A DNA stretch of 64,000 bases from Macrocystis pyrifera (GCA_031763025.1 JASSKH010000001.1:8489024-8553023); one strand, 5' to 3'. Positions 11,150-23,239 are shown, numbered from the stretch's first letter. A program made the numbers and translations. Notes: generated from the letters alone by a model not told the origin.

Positions 11150-12528
11150 ATTTCAGATTCAACTCGCAAACACCAAAGGTTGTATTAATAGGATAGACTC
11201 TGCTCTATGAGATCATCGTATTGTCTATGGCTGTAGACTGCTGTTCGTAGGGAAAAAATTATTGTTGCCCCTATCTACGTATTCGTCGTACGAGTATTAG
11301 ACACTCCGTATCGGAAAAATATCAATAATGTACCGCGATATTGTGATTACCGCCATGTTGTGAATTGTGACGGTGATGACGTTGTTGTTCATCTGCACAA
11401 TACATAGCACGTACGTACCTACCAGGTACCAGGTGTATTGATACTGCTGTAGTATTAATATAATATGAATGTGTATGTGTTCTTCACATTAAACCGTACT
11501 GATGGATTGCTGTATTATTAATGATAGTATTTTATACCTCACATATACCTGGCTCACGGTATCGCAAGATAAGAGTTGTGCAAACCAGATACATATATAC
11601 ATACCTGGTAGTAGTAGTGCAACCGCTTGCAACAATATTTCTTGGCGATCACGACTACTAATACCAGGTACCTGGTGTTATAATAATATATACCGCTACC
11701 AGGATACGAGGAAGGGTTGTACTGCTGTTCAGACACACTGTTCCTGGACCTGATGCCACCCGGATCAGATCCCATTTGATACCCTGCTCTTACGTACTGC
11801 TGCAGCAGCAGTGGTGCAGGCATACCATCAGCCCCTTCGCAGGGAATATAACCGTCGGGGGCTGAGAGCGCGAAGCGCGAACCGTCACCACATCATCGCC
11901 CTGCGTGTAAGTTTACATACCTACCAGGTATTAAGAACAGCAGCTGTGAGTAAGATCGAGGAGGATTTCGTCCAAGCTCATAATCTTGTTCAAGCTGTCT
12001 GTCTGTGTGTCATACATACTATACTACTGATACTAGTCATACATACTTAGATCGCGCGTACTATAGGTTTTCTATGGTCTTACGGCTTATGCAGGGTGTA
12101 CAGCAGTCCGTAGATACGTGGGGAAGGCAAAATCTGCTTGAGAATCTCCCACTGTCATTTACCTGGTACCTTGTAGGGTCTTGTGCGTGCCTATTAAAAT
12201 AACAAAGTGATGTGGTCACAGAACTTCTTCGTAGATCTGTCGCTAGTTCAGGCGGGGAATTACCTTCCTCCCTCCTCCGTCACCAATTATTTGCTGACGG
12301 CAGCTATCATTATCGCCAATGTGAGATAAGATGGACTTGTGTGTCGTCTCTTGATCACTCACTCTCGGCCTACCGTGCCGAGCATCACCGATACCTGGAG
12401 TGTCCTACACGCTACACCAAACACTAAGAGAAGCTAGGTCTAGCTGCAGACCCGTCTCGTACTGCTATTAATACCAACAATGGTGTAAATAAAAAACGAC
12501 AGCTATTTTTCTTGCGTCGGGTATTTAT
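11150..12528. other. Gene-free stretch dense in TACCAGGTA words
   Basis: I see no gene. The word TACCAGGTA/TACCTGGTA and near variants occur at about 11420, 11602, 11662, 11697, 11928 and 12160. A short block at 11740-11795 resembles 14195-14245 (GACCTGAT-CCACCCGGAT-ATCC-ATTTG), so the two share a dispersed repeat. Confidence 0.45.
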
Positions 12529-12656
12529 GTGCGAATTATTAAGCCGTCGGACACGTGGATCGAAAAGCCTGTTTCCGGCCGGCTGTCGGAGATAAAATCG
12601 GGCCGTTTATGTTGTTGAACAATAGCCTTTTCGATCCCAACACTTTCGATCGAGCG

Positions 12657-12715
12657 ATCCGATCCACACATGTGCCATCCCGTCTTTTTTGACGGGATGT
12701 ATGTGTGGATCGGAT
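12657..12715. repeat. Strong hairpin (ATCCGATCCACACAT stem)
   Basis: The left arm starts ATCCGATCCACACATGTG and ends CATCCCGTC; after a short T-rich loop comes GACGGGATG and a matching GTGTGGATCGGAT. About 25 paired bases with a small bulge. Confidence 0.8.
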
Positions 12716-12926
12716 TTCTTGATCGATTTTTTTTAGCCCACCGCATCTCTCTCTACCCACGATCACACCACGTAGAGCACCCTGAACACCTCTTCTCCGA
12801 TACTGGGTTGATTGCTCTACTGTTTCTGCTGCTGCTGAGAGCAGGACACGAAGCAGTTGTCAGAATACTTTCGGCTGCAAAGCTCCAAACAGCACAGACA
12901 TTGCAATCGAGAAGGCATCCAAAAAT

Positions 12927-13076
<150 letters not shown>

Positions 13077-13309
13077 AATTTGTGGTTGATCGGAAACCGA
13101 CCTTTTCGATTCTTCCAATCCAACGACATAATTAATAATAAAAATTATCAACCTTAGGAGATAGGATGCTTTCTGTGCGGTTCACATTTTGAGCTTCAGC
13201 TTTCGGCCCGATCGCATTTTAAGCTGTGCTTTGAACTTCCCGGACCGAAACAGTCTTCCTATGCGGAAAAATCGGATTTATTGTGCGTGCAGATATTCGA
13301 GTAAAAGCT

Positions 13310-13560
13310 AAGACCAACTGCTGTTGTTGTGGTCTGGCGCCGCGAAGAGACGCGCTGGGTGCGCTGCATTGCGCATATAGGACCCAACCGTCCAAGCCAA
13401 CGCTGACTGTCTTTGGTCTGGCGGCGAAAAGACGTGCCGAGTGCGCTAGAGTCAACCTGTCTTGGGTACTGGTATTTCGCAATGTAGCTGATGTGACGGA
13501 CTGCTGCTGCTGTGGTCTAGTATCCACTTAGAGGTGCGCGCCGAGTGCGCTTCCTTTGAT
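13310..13560. repeat. Three degenerate ~100 bp repeats
   Basis: Three blocks each start near TGTGGTCT(G/A)G and end near GCCGAGTGCGCT or GCTGGGTGCGCT. No coding evidence. The remainder of 13136-13870 shows nothing recognisable. Confidence 0.45.
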
Positions 13561-13869
13561 ATCTAGGCCCGAGCCCGCGCCAGCCGATTGCAGTGTGGCC
13601 ACAGAGAGACGCGCCGCCCGCCGACCGCGAGGCGGACGCGAAGCAACGTCGCAGTACAGCTGTGTCACCATTCAAATCATTGATCGTTTTGTTGCTGTTG
13701 TTGTGGATAACATCTTGAAGTTAGAGACCATGCCATTTTTCGAGTAGAAGATGTGATGACCCAAGTCCTTGGAGTTTGGGCCAACATCTGACGACTTGGG
13801 GCATCGGATTCTCCAATCGATTTTTTGCCGGTCAGACTTTGCATATTCGGACTGCATAAGAAAGTTTCC

Positions 13870-14995
13870 GTAAAATGATTGAATTCCAAAAGATACCCGC
13901 CATCATTTTTCAGGTACAGTTTGCTATGGGCACGATTCTTAAAACGGAAAGTTCCAAACTGTTGGAACACCCCGAAAAAAAAGCAAAATTTGGGGCCGAT
14001 CTTGGGCCAAGATCGGCTTCAGACTCAGGCGGATGTTTAGCTCGAAGCGGCGAGATTCCGAGTCCTCGACAGACATCGACCGACAAAACCCGGTAGAGTC
14101 CTCCATGTGGTGGATAAATAAATTTCTCGGAATATCCTCCACTAAAGCGGGAAAACAAAACAGGACACCCTGCTTGGCTCTCCTGATCCCTTCCGGACCT
14201 GATCCCACCCGGATGTAATCCTATTTGGCCCCATGCCTCCACCCACGAGGTGCAGAAATGGAATTATCTTTCAGCAGGAGCCGCCGCGAAAATTGTTATA
14301 ATTGTGCATCTAAAACGTGGTCAACCCAGCTCACAAAACCAACGACTGCGTCATGAATTCTGAAGGGAGGGCGCTCGTCAGGGGCTCTGACTCACCCTAG
14401 GGTCACCGTGTTGACACAATGGCCGGTGACATGTGGCGTGCGCTGGCCAGGCGCATGATAAAAAAACAATTGGCCGCTGGTATGAATAAAACAAAGGGCA
14501 ATTTTTCTCGATCCGTCTGGAATGGCATACAACCGGCTCTTTTTCAGGGTTGGGAGGCGACCGTAGGACGCCGCGGGCAAGCTCTCGCCCCCTAGACCAT
14601 GGATCCACCTGATATCTTCGAGGCCATCTATTGATAGACTTGTTAGCCTTGCCCAACACCAAGGAGGATGGCCGTGGGCTGAGTCTAGGTCGAGATCGAC
14701 CGTCTATCGTCGCACGAGCTGATTTTTAACAGGGTGTTGACATTTTATTTTTTTTAATAAATTTTGAAATACGCCAGCTGTGAGTTCGACTGATTAAATA
14801 GTTGACACTCAACTTTGCAAGCTGCGTAATACGTCTCGTCTACATTCGATTTTTACCGAATTTTACAAGTAGTATTGTGATAAACCGAATTGCAACGAGA
14901 AAAACCAAATCGCGCCGCCTGCAGCAGCTATTATTAATAGAAGCAAAACAAAAAAAAACAAAGAAAAAACTTTTTGATTTCGCGTTCCCACTGCT
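13870..14995. mobile_element. Second copy of the 1111-1956 insertion family
   Basis: Colinear with 1130-1956: the same GAATTCCAAA start, CAGGTACAG-TTGCTATGGGCACG, the CGAGATTCCGAGTCCTCGACAGA block, GTGTTGACAC, CCATGGATCCACCT and TTGCAACGAGAAAA, to a TTTCGCGTT-CCA end. It is longer because of a 250 bp insertion at 14091-14340. The outer 14 bp TIR is degraded here. Confidence 0.65.
14083..14340. mobile_element. 250 bp insertion with 8 bp target duplication
   Basis: The octamer ACAAAACC stands at 14083-14090 and again at 14333-14340. The homologous copy near 1360 has it once, continuing straight into AACGACGGCGTCATGAATTC. An 8 bp duplication fits hAT-type DNA transposons, but I see no matching terminal inverted repeats, so the class is open. 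Confidence 0.7.
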
Positions 14996-15777
14996 GTCAT
15001 ACGAGTAGGTCTCATGCATTCACTTTCGGGATCGAAAAAAATCCAAGTCTGAAGCTCGAAATTGAAATCGAGCCGCATACCACGTACATACCAGGTACAG
15101 GGTAGGAAAGAGCCTCTGAGGAAAAAGGGCACTTTGATATCGTAGTTATGATGCATACTTCCAGAAGTAATACAGCAGTAGGTATTTTCTACGTATGGAT
15201 GTCCCGTATACCCAGGGGTACTGCTGCTACATAAGCACGTATTATTAATACGAAGACAATATCGGGTGCGCATACGTGTATGAATAGTTGCATCGAAAGT
15301 GCAGCTTTCAAACGTCGGACAGAATTGACCCTCATGCGTATTTACAAGCATCACCAAGTATCAGCGTCAACAGGATGGTGACTCTTTAACTCGTACCTGC
15401 ACGAAGATTTTGGAAAATGGTAGCTGGGGTGCTTCGTAGAATAATTGTTCGGCAACAGCTGCAGTGTACGTACGGCTGGTGTACTACTGGAGCACGATTT
15501 GGTGTACTGCTGTAATACAGGAGTATAGCAGGAGCAGGAGTGCACCAGAGCACTACGGTACAGCAGTACGAGTACATACAGCTCATACAGCAGTTCTTGC
15601 CTACCTTGCTTTCAGGACACGAAAAGCCCTTCCTTCTTTCTGTCTCAGAAAAGAGTTGGCCTGATAATACACCAGGGTGGTATAAATAGTCAGTACTGCT
15701 GTCTGCAGTCACATGATGCCTATTGCAGCATGTGACTTTTGCTTGCATCGACTTTTCTCTCTCTAACTCGTCACGTC

Positions 15778-16220
15778 TCACCAACTAGCCGAAGGGTCGA
15801 TGGTCTCTTTCGCCGCCTTCTCCTGCAGGGTCTGACCTTCCCACAGCTTGGGTAGGGCGAACCAGCGCCCTTGAGTGGGGGCTGGGAGAGTGACCCCGCC
15901 TCCATTTCCGCCTGTACCTCCTGGGCCGGAAAAAGGTTCTGGAGCCATCACGGTATTTGAATTTTGTAGAGATGCCGACTTGACTGCTCCAGCCTGGCGT
16001 AAACTACTGCCTGGCGAAAAACACTGCGGCTGAAACCCAGAGCAGGAGCGTGGAATATCGCTTCTTCTGGTCGGCTCCGCGTCCACGAGTTCAACCTGGG
16101 CAGCCAGCAAGGCCACGCACGCGCCACCCGGGTCTGAAGATGTTACTGCGTTGCCCTGGTTGCTGCCGCAGTTCAGTTTTGTACATGTTTGTTGCGTTCT
16201 GGTTCTACTCGTTTTCTTGT
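15778..16220 (-). pseudogene. GC-rich open frame, unrecognised (gag-like fragment possible)
   Basis: The minus-strand frame is open from at least 16220 to the stop at 15778, with no ATG supporting a start. The product is rich in Gly, Pro and Ala, with an APEPFSG segment and a Gly-rich TGGNGGG stretch, and ends in DPSASW. The PxPFSG pattern recalls gag proteins of LTR retrotransposons, but there is no second motif, zinc knuckle or polymerase next to it. Higher GC than its flanks suggests a captured or inserted piece. The call is weak; a host exon is an alternative. Confidence 0.3.
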
Positions 16221-16691
16221 TTTGTCCCGGACAGATTTCGCGAGGAACGTTCTACGTTCCAGTTGCATTAAACCGTGGTGGCGACAAAATCAGATCGAGG
16301 TTTCTGTGCGCTGCAGTACAAAGAAAATAAGATCTTCGCCATCTCCGATAAAAATAAAGCGAGCTTCTTGTGTGTACCGTGGGTCCTCATACTCCGTAAT
16401 ATTTATTAATAACTGATCTCCTCTATCTACAAATTGAAAAAAAGCACAACAACATAAATAACAAGGTGTGTGAGATCGAGGATTTCGCCGAAACCAATCT
16501 TCGCAAGCTCTCTGTGTGAGTGGTCCTTCGATCCCGTCTCGCCCTCTATGGGTTCCATATTATGGGCGTCATGCAGGGTATGTACGGTCCGTATATGGGG
16601 AAGACAAAATCTGAAGCTGCAGAGTTCGAGTGCGGCTCTTCTCCGCCGCGAGCCTACTGCTGCAGCTGCTGTGATATATTCTTAAAAGAAT

Positions 16692-18670
16692 TCACACCTC
16701 GGATAACGTAATAACACCCGGATGACACTTATTTATCTACGTTACGGGGCCTATCACAGGAATGTGGTATAACGTACTAACATAGTGCTAGCACTAGAGG
16801 AGCGATCACGGTAACGCGGTAACACAGTGTTAACTGGAAACCCACGAACGTGCACGAGCCTTAACGTTATTTGCTGCTCGGTCTCGTCCAGCTCTGGTAT
16901 AGTAACATTATATGTTATGCCGTGATCAGTCCTTGAACTATCACCGTAACACAGCAGTGTTAGACTTTGACCAAACACGTGCGTTTTCACTCTAACATGT
17001 CCAGACCGATATCCGCATATTTACTAACACGATAACATAATGTTGTTGTCGACGCAGCGTTAGACGTAAGTAACACAACAACATTAAGTTACCCTTAGGA
17101 GGAGTGTTACACATAACACCGTAACATAACGTTACCATGTTCGCCAGCACTGCTAATAACACACAACATTGTGTTACTACAGATAACACTCTAACGTAAC
17201 ATAACGCAATGGCCAGCGCTACTAACACTACGTTATCTGGACCCCCCATCTGATTGCCTTAGGGTCGGATAACGTAACACTTAACGTACGTTAGATACGT
17301 TACAGTCTAGGCCGGCCCACACGTAACATTATGTTAGGATGTTAGCTTAAATGCGGAAGTCTCTGTAACATTATTATGTTACGGTGTTACCGTCAGTAAA
17401 GATCTGATGGTAACATTCCGTTACCGTGTTACCATAAAAAACAATCCGGGTCTAACTTTATGTTACTGAGTTATACCGTGAGGGCCGAAGTCGTTCTAAC
17501 GTAATGTTACTACGTTACTCTTTGGATCTTCCCGAGATCTAGCATGTGTTAACTGTCTGTGTTAGTGGTAAAGCGGGGGTGGGGGAGTAACATAGCGTAG
17601 CCGCGTTATCCAATTCGCCGACATCCCACTAGGGGATACCTACAATAATATCCCCGGGGGGAGGATAGCATGGCATCCCCGGTAAAAAACGCCTCCATAT
17701 TTTAAAACCCCCAAGCAGGGGATATTTAGGAGGGATCCCCGCAAACAAAACGCTTCATTTTTTTGTGGAAACCCCGTCAGTACGTTATCCATGTATAACA
17801 CATTACGTTATCCATCCATAACGTAATCTGCACACTCGCATGTACGAGTTAACACGACAGTAACATATTGTTGACTTTAGACTGGGGGTGTACGTTATCT
17901 ACTAACTTGTGTCACTACATACTTTGCATATGAGTTAACAACATGAACATAATGCTATTAATAATAGTGTTTTATCGATCATATACGTTATCCGTTAGAC
18001 GTATAGTATGTTATGTTGTTATTATGGTAGCAAGACTTCCGTAATACCTTCACATAACGTCGCTCGAAACGGACTGCTGCTGCGGCTGAGACGGTAACAT
18101 GATGTTAACGTTGTATTGTGACCGTGTACGTCATATCCCTCTAACGTGTGTTACGATAGCCCCTATTAATAGGCATTTCACTAACACACTAACATAGGGT
18201 TATGTACGCGTTTATTTGGCCGTGTACGTTATCCGTCGAAAGGGTGTGTTACGGTAGCACGAAGAATCCCGCTGACACACTAACAACATAACGTTACTGG
18301 CTAATACGGGCTGATGCCGCTAACACGGTAACATAATGTTAACGTTTAATTGACCATGTACGCTATCCCTTCAACGTGTGTTACGATAGCCTCCAGGAAT
18401 TCCGCTAACACGCTAACTTAGTGTTACTCGCTATGGGCTGCATGCCTTAACACCGTAACACATATATATACTGCGGTCATCAGTAGGAGATCAAGGTAAC
18501 ACGCTCCAACATAATGTTACGCGATCGCTTGCCAATATCATAACACACTAACACGACTTTATCTCAAATCCAGAAAGTAGTTAACGTAGTATAACGTAAT
18601 GTGACGTTTTTTTTTCGCTGACGCCTAACATTAACATAGAACATTAAGTGTTACGTTATTCGAGGTGTGA
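16692..18670 (+). mobile_element. Palindrome-rich TIR element, copy B (intact)
   Basis: About 1.98 kb. The left end TCACACCTCGGATAACGTAA mirrors the right end TTACGTTATTCGAGGTGTGA. Flanks read AATT before the left CACACC and ATT after the right GGTGTG, so a 3 bp ATT duplication is possible but not certain. The interior has no gene but dozens of palindromes of the TAACATAATGTTA and TAACGTTA type, spaced along the length. It is the reference copy for 437-3068. The superfamily is not identified. Confidence 0.75.
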
Positions 18671-18825
18671 TTATTTTTCTTTCTGTTGTGGGAGGGATCT
18701 TCTCTACAGAATGCTAAAATAAATAAGAGGTTTGTGTGTGTGAAAGGATGCCGCTCAAGCACGTCATCCTTTATTTCATCGGCCGTGATATTATCGCAAA
18801 TAAATACCGCTGGCCGTCCATACCT

Positions 18826-19925
18826 CTTCCTCTCTTTCGTGTTGCTTCGTCAGTGCAGCTATCTGTCCTTATTCCTTCCTGAGCACGTAATACGATGATT
18901 TCAGTCTCTTATTAGGGCCATTCCTGACGAACCGCAAAAAAATCATGATTCGTGACGTTTCAGTTCTAACGAAAAAAGCCGAAAAACGTCGCGTTTCGTG
19001 ATATTTTCAAATAGTTAAAATTCTGATATTTCAAACCCTACGTTTTTCCAGGCCGGGCTGGGCCGTCCGCACCTGGCCCAGCCCCGTGACATATTCGAAT
19101 CACGGGCCTAAGCCTGACCCAGCCTGCGAGATTCCAACTTTACCGACCGTCGGCCAAGCTCGTTTCGCTAGATTCCATCTCGCAGGCCGTCTGCCCGGCC
19201 TGGCCTGTGACATCCCCAGGTCATCATGTTCGCGTTTGTCTTCCAGCAGTGGCTCCTCCTCCTGGAAATTTCGAGACCACAACCTCCTCGTTAGCCCGCG
19301 CCCAGCGGTGTCTTTGGGTAGCCGCCCGTTGTCCACAGGCGGCGTACGAAGCAGAGTCTGACATGCCCCTATATACCGACCATCGGATACCGTTGGTGCG
19401 CGTGGGTTGCGTAGTGCCTTGATCAGGCGTATTTTGAGACACGGCAAATGTCACGAATCGTGATTTTGTTTTTTTTAGGGAAGAGCTACAAAAATTGGCG
19501 TCATGAACCGTGATTTTTATCACGACAAAAAAATCACGATTCACAACAAAAATCTCACGAATCGTGATTTTTTTTGTTCGTTAGGAATGGCCCTTAATAA
19601 AAATGTAGCAGCCTTTCTGGTCTCCCTGCGTCATGTATGTGTATTATGTTTCATTGCAGATTTTGTTGTTTGTATTGTCTTTTTGTTCTTATTTTTGGTC
19701 TTGCTTGTGTTGTTGTTCGTGTTCTCGTACCCGGTACGCTGGCACTTCACTATTATTAATAAGTTACTTGCTCGACCCTTGAATTTGCGATTATATATTA
19801 TTTTTTCGGCCTTCCTCTGTCTCATCACAGTCCGATCTGCTCTTAGAGGATACGGAATCAGGACGGCGGGCACTGCTGTGTGCATACTGATAAAAAGCTG
19901 GGTCAGAAAGGACGATTCAATGTAA
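18826..19925 (+). repeat. Dispersed repeat split by an insertion; ends in the SINE-like sequence
   Basis: 18826-18914 plus 19594-19925 are together colinear with 24335-24715: the CCTCTCTTTCGTGT start, the TGGTCTTGCTTGTGTTGTTGTT middle, GAATTTGCGATTAT and the terminal SINE-like GGAATCAGGACGG block. The intervening 18915-19593 is a separate element. Confidence 0.65.
18915..19593. mobile_element. PIF/Harbinger-like non-autonomous element
   Basis: 679 bp. TIRs are GGGCCATTCCTGACGAAC on the left and GTTCGTTAGGAATGGCCC on the right, with TTA at 18912-18914 and 19594-19596. GGGCC termini with a TTA target duplication are the signature of PIF/Harbinger and Tourist-type elements. Internal palindromes of the type TCACGATTCGTGA recur several times near both ends, extending the terminal symmetry. 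Overlapping open frames in the GC-rich centre show no transposase motif. Confidence 0.75.
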
Positions 19926-20033
19926 AGCCATACCACACATACGTACATGTATATTCAAAGGTCATAACACCAACAATCTGTACTACAGTATACTACTGCT
20001 ATATACTATTATACTACTATAAATGCTATACTA

Positions 20034-20140
20034 TTACGGGGGACCACATAGTAAATAGGACCAAATATTGCCGGTAAAAATAGCAAAATATATAGGTTTT
20101 TGTGTGTACCGTAGGTCCTATTTAATATGGTCCCCCGTAA
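20034..20140. mobile_element. TA-flanked MITE, copy 2
   Basis: 107 bp; TTACGGGGGACC at one end, GGTCCCCCGTAA at the other, TA on each side (20032-20033 and 20141-20142). Same family as 9010-9114. Confidence 0.85.
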
Positions 20141-20149
20141 TATACTACT

Positions 20150-20360
20150 TTTTTTTTTTTTTATCCATCACTTTTACTTCCCAGCCCACTCGTAGGAGGT
20201 TTTACCCTCGACGATCTTCTGGACAAGCCGTGGTCACAGGTGTCGTCCCTTCTCCCCCCCGGTACGTGCCTTTATTTTTGTCGCGCATAGGGTTCAGCAT
20301 TCCCACTGCTCGTCGATTTTCATCGAATGTAGCCAACTCACGCTTTCGCGCTTTCCGCTT
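20150..20360 (+). repeat. ~215 bp dispersed repeat, copy 1
   Basis: Near-identical to 25917-26133: both begin with a T run and CAGCCCACTCGTAGGAGG, carry GACGATCTTCTGGACAAGCC and end at CGCGCTTTCCGCTTATC. Confidence 0.75.
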
Positions 20361-20394
20361 ATCAATTTTTTATGCAAGAAAAAGTCCCTATGAG

Positions 20395-20470
20395 CATGCA
20401 CTCGGTGGGACTTGAACCCACGAAATTGATCTTGACAGGCACGCGGACCACCTACCAAGCCGCCGGGGAC
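20395..20470 (-). repeat. tRNA-like fragment (pol III B-box)
   Basis: Read on the minus strand, GTGGGTTCAAGTCCCACC forms a proper T arm with a consensus B box, preceded by a GGTAGG D-arm-like segment. The acceptor and anticodon stems do not pair, so it is not a functional tRNA. It may be a tRNA-derived SINE head or a tRNA pseudogene. Confidence 0.35.
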
Positions 20471-20696
20471 TACTACTACTATACGACTACTACTATTAAT
20501 ACTACTGTACTATTACTACTAGAACTACTACTACTACTAAATACTACAACTGCTACTATAGTACTACTGTTAGTACTACTACTATTACTATCAATACTAC
20601 TACTATTATTATGAATATACTACTACTATTATTACTATTACTACTACGACTATACAACTACTATATAGATACTACAGTTGGGTTAGGGTTAGGGTT

Positions 20697-20817
<121 letters not shown>

Positions 20818-21129
20818 ATTATTATACCTGGTATACTACTAATATATACTACTATTAATACCACTCTGCTACTGCTACTAATACTACTCCTGCTATACTA
20901 CTACAAACAGTATAACACTATATAATACTATTATTATACGTACTGCTACAACAACAACTACCTGCATTATTACTACTGCCTGCATGTCATGTTGCTGTAC
21001 CTGGCTGTACTGCCACACTGCAACATCGTGACACTACTACTACTTCTGCTATTTTTTACCACCACCACCGGTGGGTACTGCCACAACACAGCAGTTTGCT
21101 GTGTTTTTGGGGTACTCTTCTCCTAGAAA

Positions 21130-21300
21130 ATGCGCGAATCACAAACTCACAACCCAACCTTTAGTGGTTATGTACAGACTGCTGCTTCTGCTGTGTAGCA
21201 CATACATGTATTGATCACTATAAATAGCCTAGCCACGTGGCTAAGCTATAGGCTCAGTGGGTGATAAATAATCCGATTTGGAGCATGAAGTCCGTCCATA
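21130..21300. repeat. Short tRNA-like dispersed repeat, degraded copy
   Basis: The CAACCCAACC-TTTAGTGGTTATGT block and the downstream GGCTCAGTGGGTGA block resemble those of 21720-22060 and 25030-25390. Confidence 0.35.
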
Positions 21301-21719
21301 CAAATGACAGCGTCCAAGTTTTCTTGTATGAAACAGAGGCTCAAGGTTCATAACCTGCAGGTGAACGTGGCGAGGAGAGGGAAGGCCCCAGAGAAAAATA
21401 AAAGCCGACGTACTAATCGTGGCACATGTAACAAGTAAGACTTGGTGTATAATTACTCGTACACAGGAGTGAGTTCCTGTTGGGCTACTTCAGTCTTGGA
21501 AATGTGTTCTCTGGGGCTCGCGAAGCGCCCACACTCGTGATCATCGGCATATAATTAATGTGATTTTTCCGCCCCCCCCCCTCTCTTTCCCGAAATAAGG
21601 GAAGAAAGCCAAGAAAGCAAATACCTCGAGGAAAATATCAGTCTCTCGATTCCCAATTACGGGCTGAGGAGGGCTGTCACGTGGAACAATATATACCGAG
21701 CGAGACAGCTGAGGGTCGG

Positions 21720-22060
21720 GCCATTACAGCGTTGTTTGTGTTTATCCTGAAATCGAACTTGCAACCCAACCATTAGTAGTGATGTTTAGTAGCTCTAACC
21801 AGGTAATATTTTAAAGCCGATTCGTTTACTTGTACACACGTAGTGATGTGACTGAGTAATGGGTTGGGCTCAGCGAGTAGATCTTCCGCTTCTTCTGATC
21901 ATGATGGGGTGCGTGAGTACAACTAATCCCGGACATCGTCATCTATTTATCGTGCGAAAAAGGCTCGAACTTTCAATAACCAGAGTACCGATAGACCGGT
22001 AGTCCGTGACGAGGGGGTGGTCTCGGAGATGGGTCGCGGGACTTGGGTGTAAAGTACGTT
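21720..22060. repeat. Dispersed repeat with tRNA-like ends, copy 1
   Basis: Contains ATCGAACTTGCAACCCAACC with CTCTAACCAGG (on the opposite strand this looks like a tRNA D and T arm), then GGGCTCAGCGAGTAGATCT and a terminal GGGACTTGGGTGTAAAG. The order of blocks repeats at 25030-25390. Confidence 0.5.
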
Positions 22061-22299
22061 ATACATCGTGTTCGTGACAAACATCTACATTATGTAGACG
22101 TAATTATATTATAATACCTGTTGGGATACTGCAGTGTCGCCATGGCTCAAGCAGCGCCCAACAGGCAACAGGCACCGCTGGGCAGTTCTTTCTAAACGGA
22201 CACGATATATATCATAATACTCTTAATACTACTGTATTACTAGTCGTACGTGAGCATCTTAGTACTTTTTAGCTGCTGTCATCTGTACTGCTGTTTCCA

Positions 22300-23235
22300 A
22301 TTATTTTTCAAGTCATAAAGGGGGGGGGGGGTGGCAAAAAAACTGGTGGTGTATCAAGGAGCAAGAGTTGAACGAATATATATATACGTTCGGCACAAAA
22401 CACACCCAGATAGTCCCACACGAGTGGGAGTTGGAGCAAACTACTTTCGCTGGAGACAACTTGAGCACTCAAAGCAGTCTGGCAGTATTTCGATATAATA
22501 TTATGCATGACTGCTGTGAATGCTCTCAGTATCTCGAGGTTCTGTACTGTGTGCATATATTGCCTTTACCCCAAGTATTTATGTCGTGTTTCGATACTAC
22601 TGCGGGTACATACTTTAAGCAACCTGTATTCTCGGGGTTCGGTACTGCTCACACTATCATTACTCTCAGTATTTGGGCCTTCTCAGTACTCGCAGTAGTT
22701 TTGCCGCCTGTATTCCAATACTCTCAGTACTCGGACTACGATTTGTTCTCGAGCATTTACCTGTGAAACCTTGATATTATACCCTGAGCACCAAGAAACA
22801 TTTATTTTGGGGGAACATATATATTGTGGTACCAGTAGTATGTATGTATATGCTGCACCTTATTACTCAGCCGGTCACAAAGTATTATGGCGCAACCTCG
22901 ACCTCGCGCAACTTTGATGTACTTAAGAAATAATCGCCGCGAGTCAGCTGGATCAATATATCTCAACTTACCGATATCCTATTACCAGGGTATATATTAT
23001 TGTAGTAATTAATGATCCCACACTAATTCCGCGAACAGCAGTATAATATTGTCTGTCCTCAAAAATATGATGTGTGTGTTCTTCACGTTAAAATGATGGG
23101 TGGGTGCAGGTGCTACTTCTAAAAAAGTGTACAGGGTTTCATACGAGTATTATTCTTTCGCTCTTGCGCCACTCCCCTATTAATACGGCACCTCCCGGAG
23201 GGGAACCTTGTATATATATATGTATGTGTGTATTC
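22300..23235. other. No gene seen; recurrent CTCAGTA words
   Basis: Open frames are short and unrecognised. CTCTCAGTA and CTCAGTACTCG recur about four times between 22520 and 22735, suggesting a degenerate short tandem repeat. Confidence 0.35.
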
Positions 23236-23239
23236 TTCG

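Noticed and set aside
20395..20470. Functional tRNA gene on the minus strand
   Set aside because: T arm is good but acceptor and anticodon stems do not pair.
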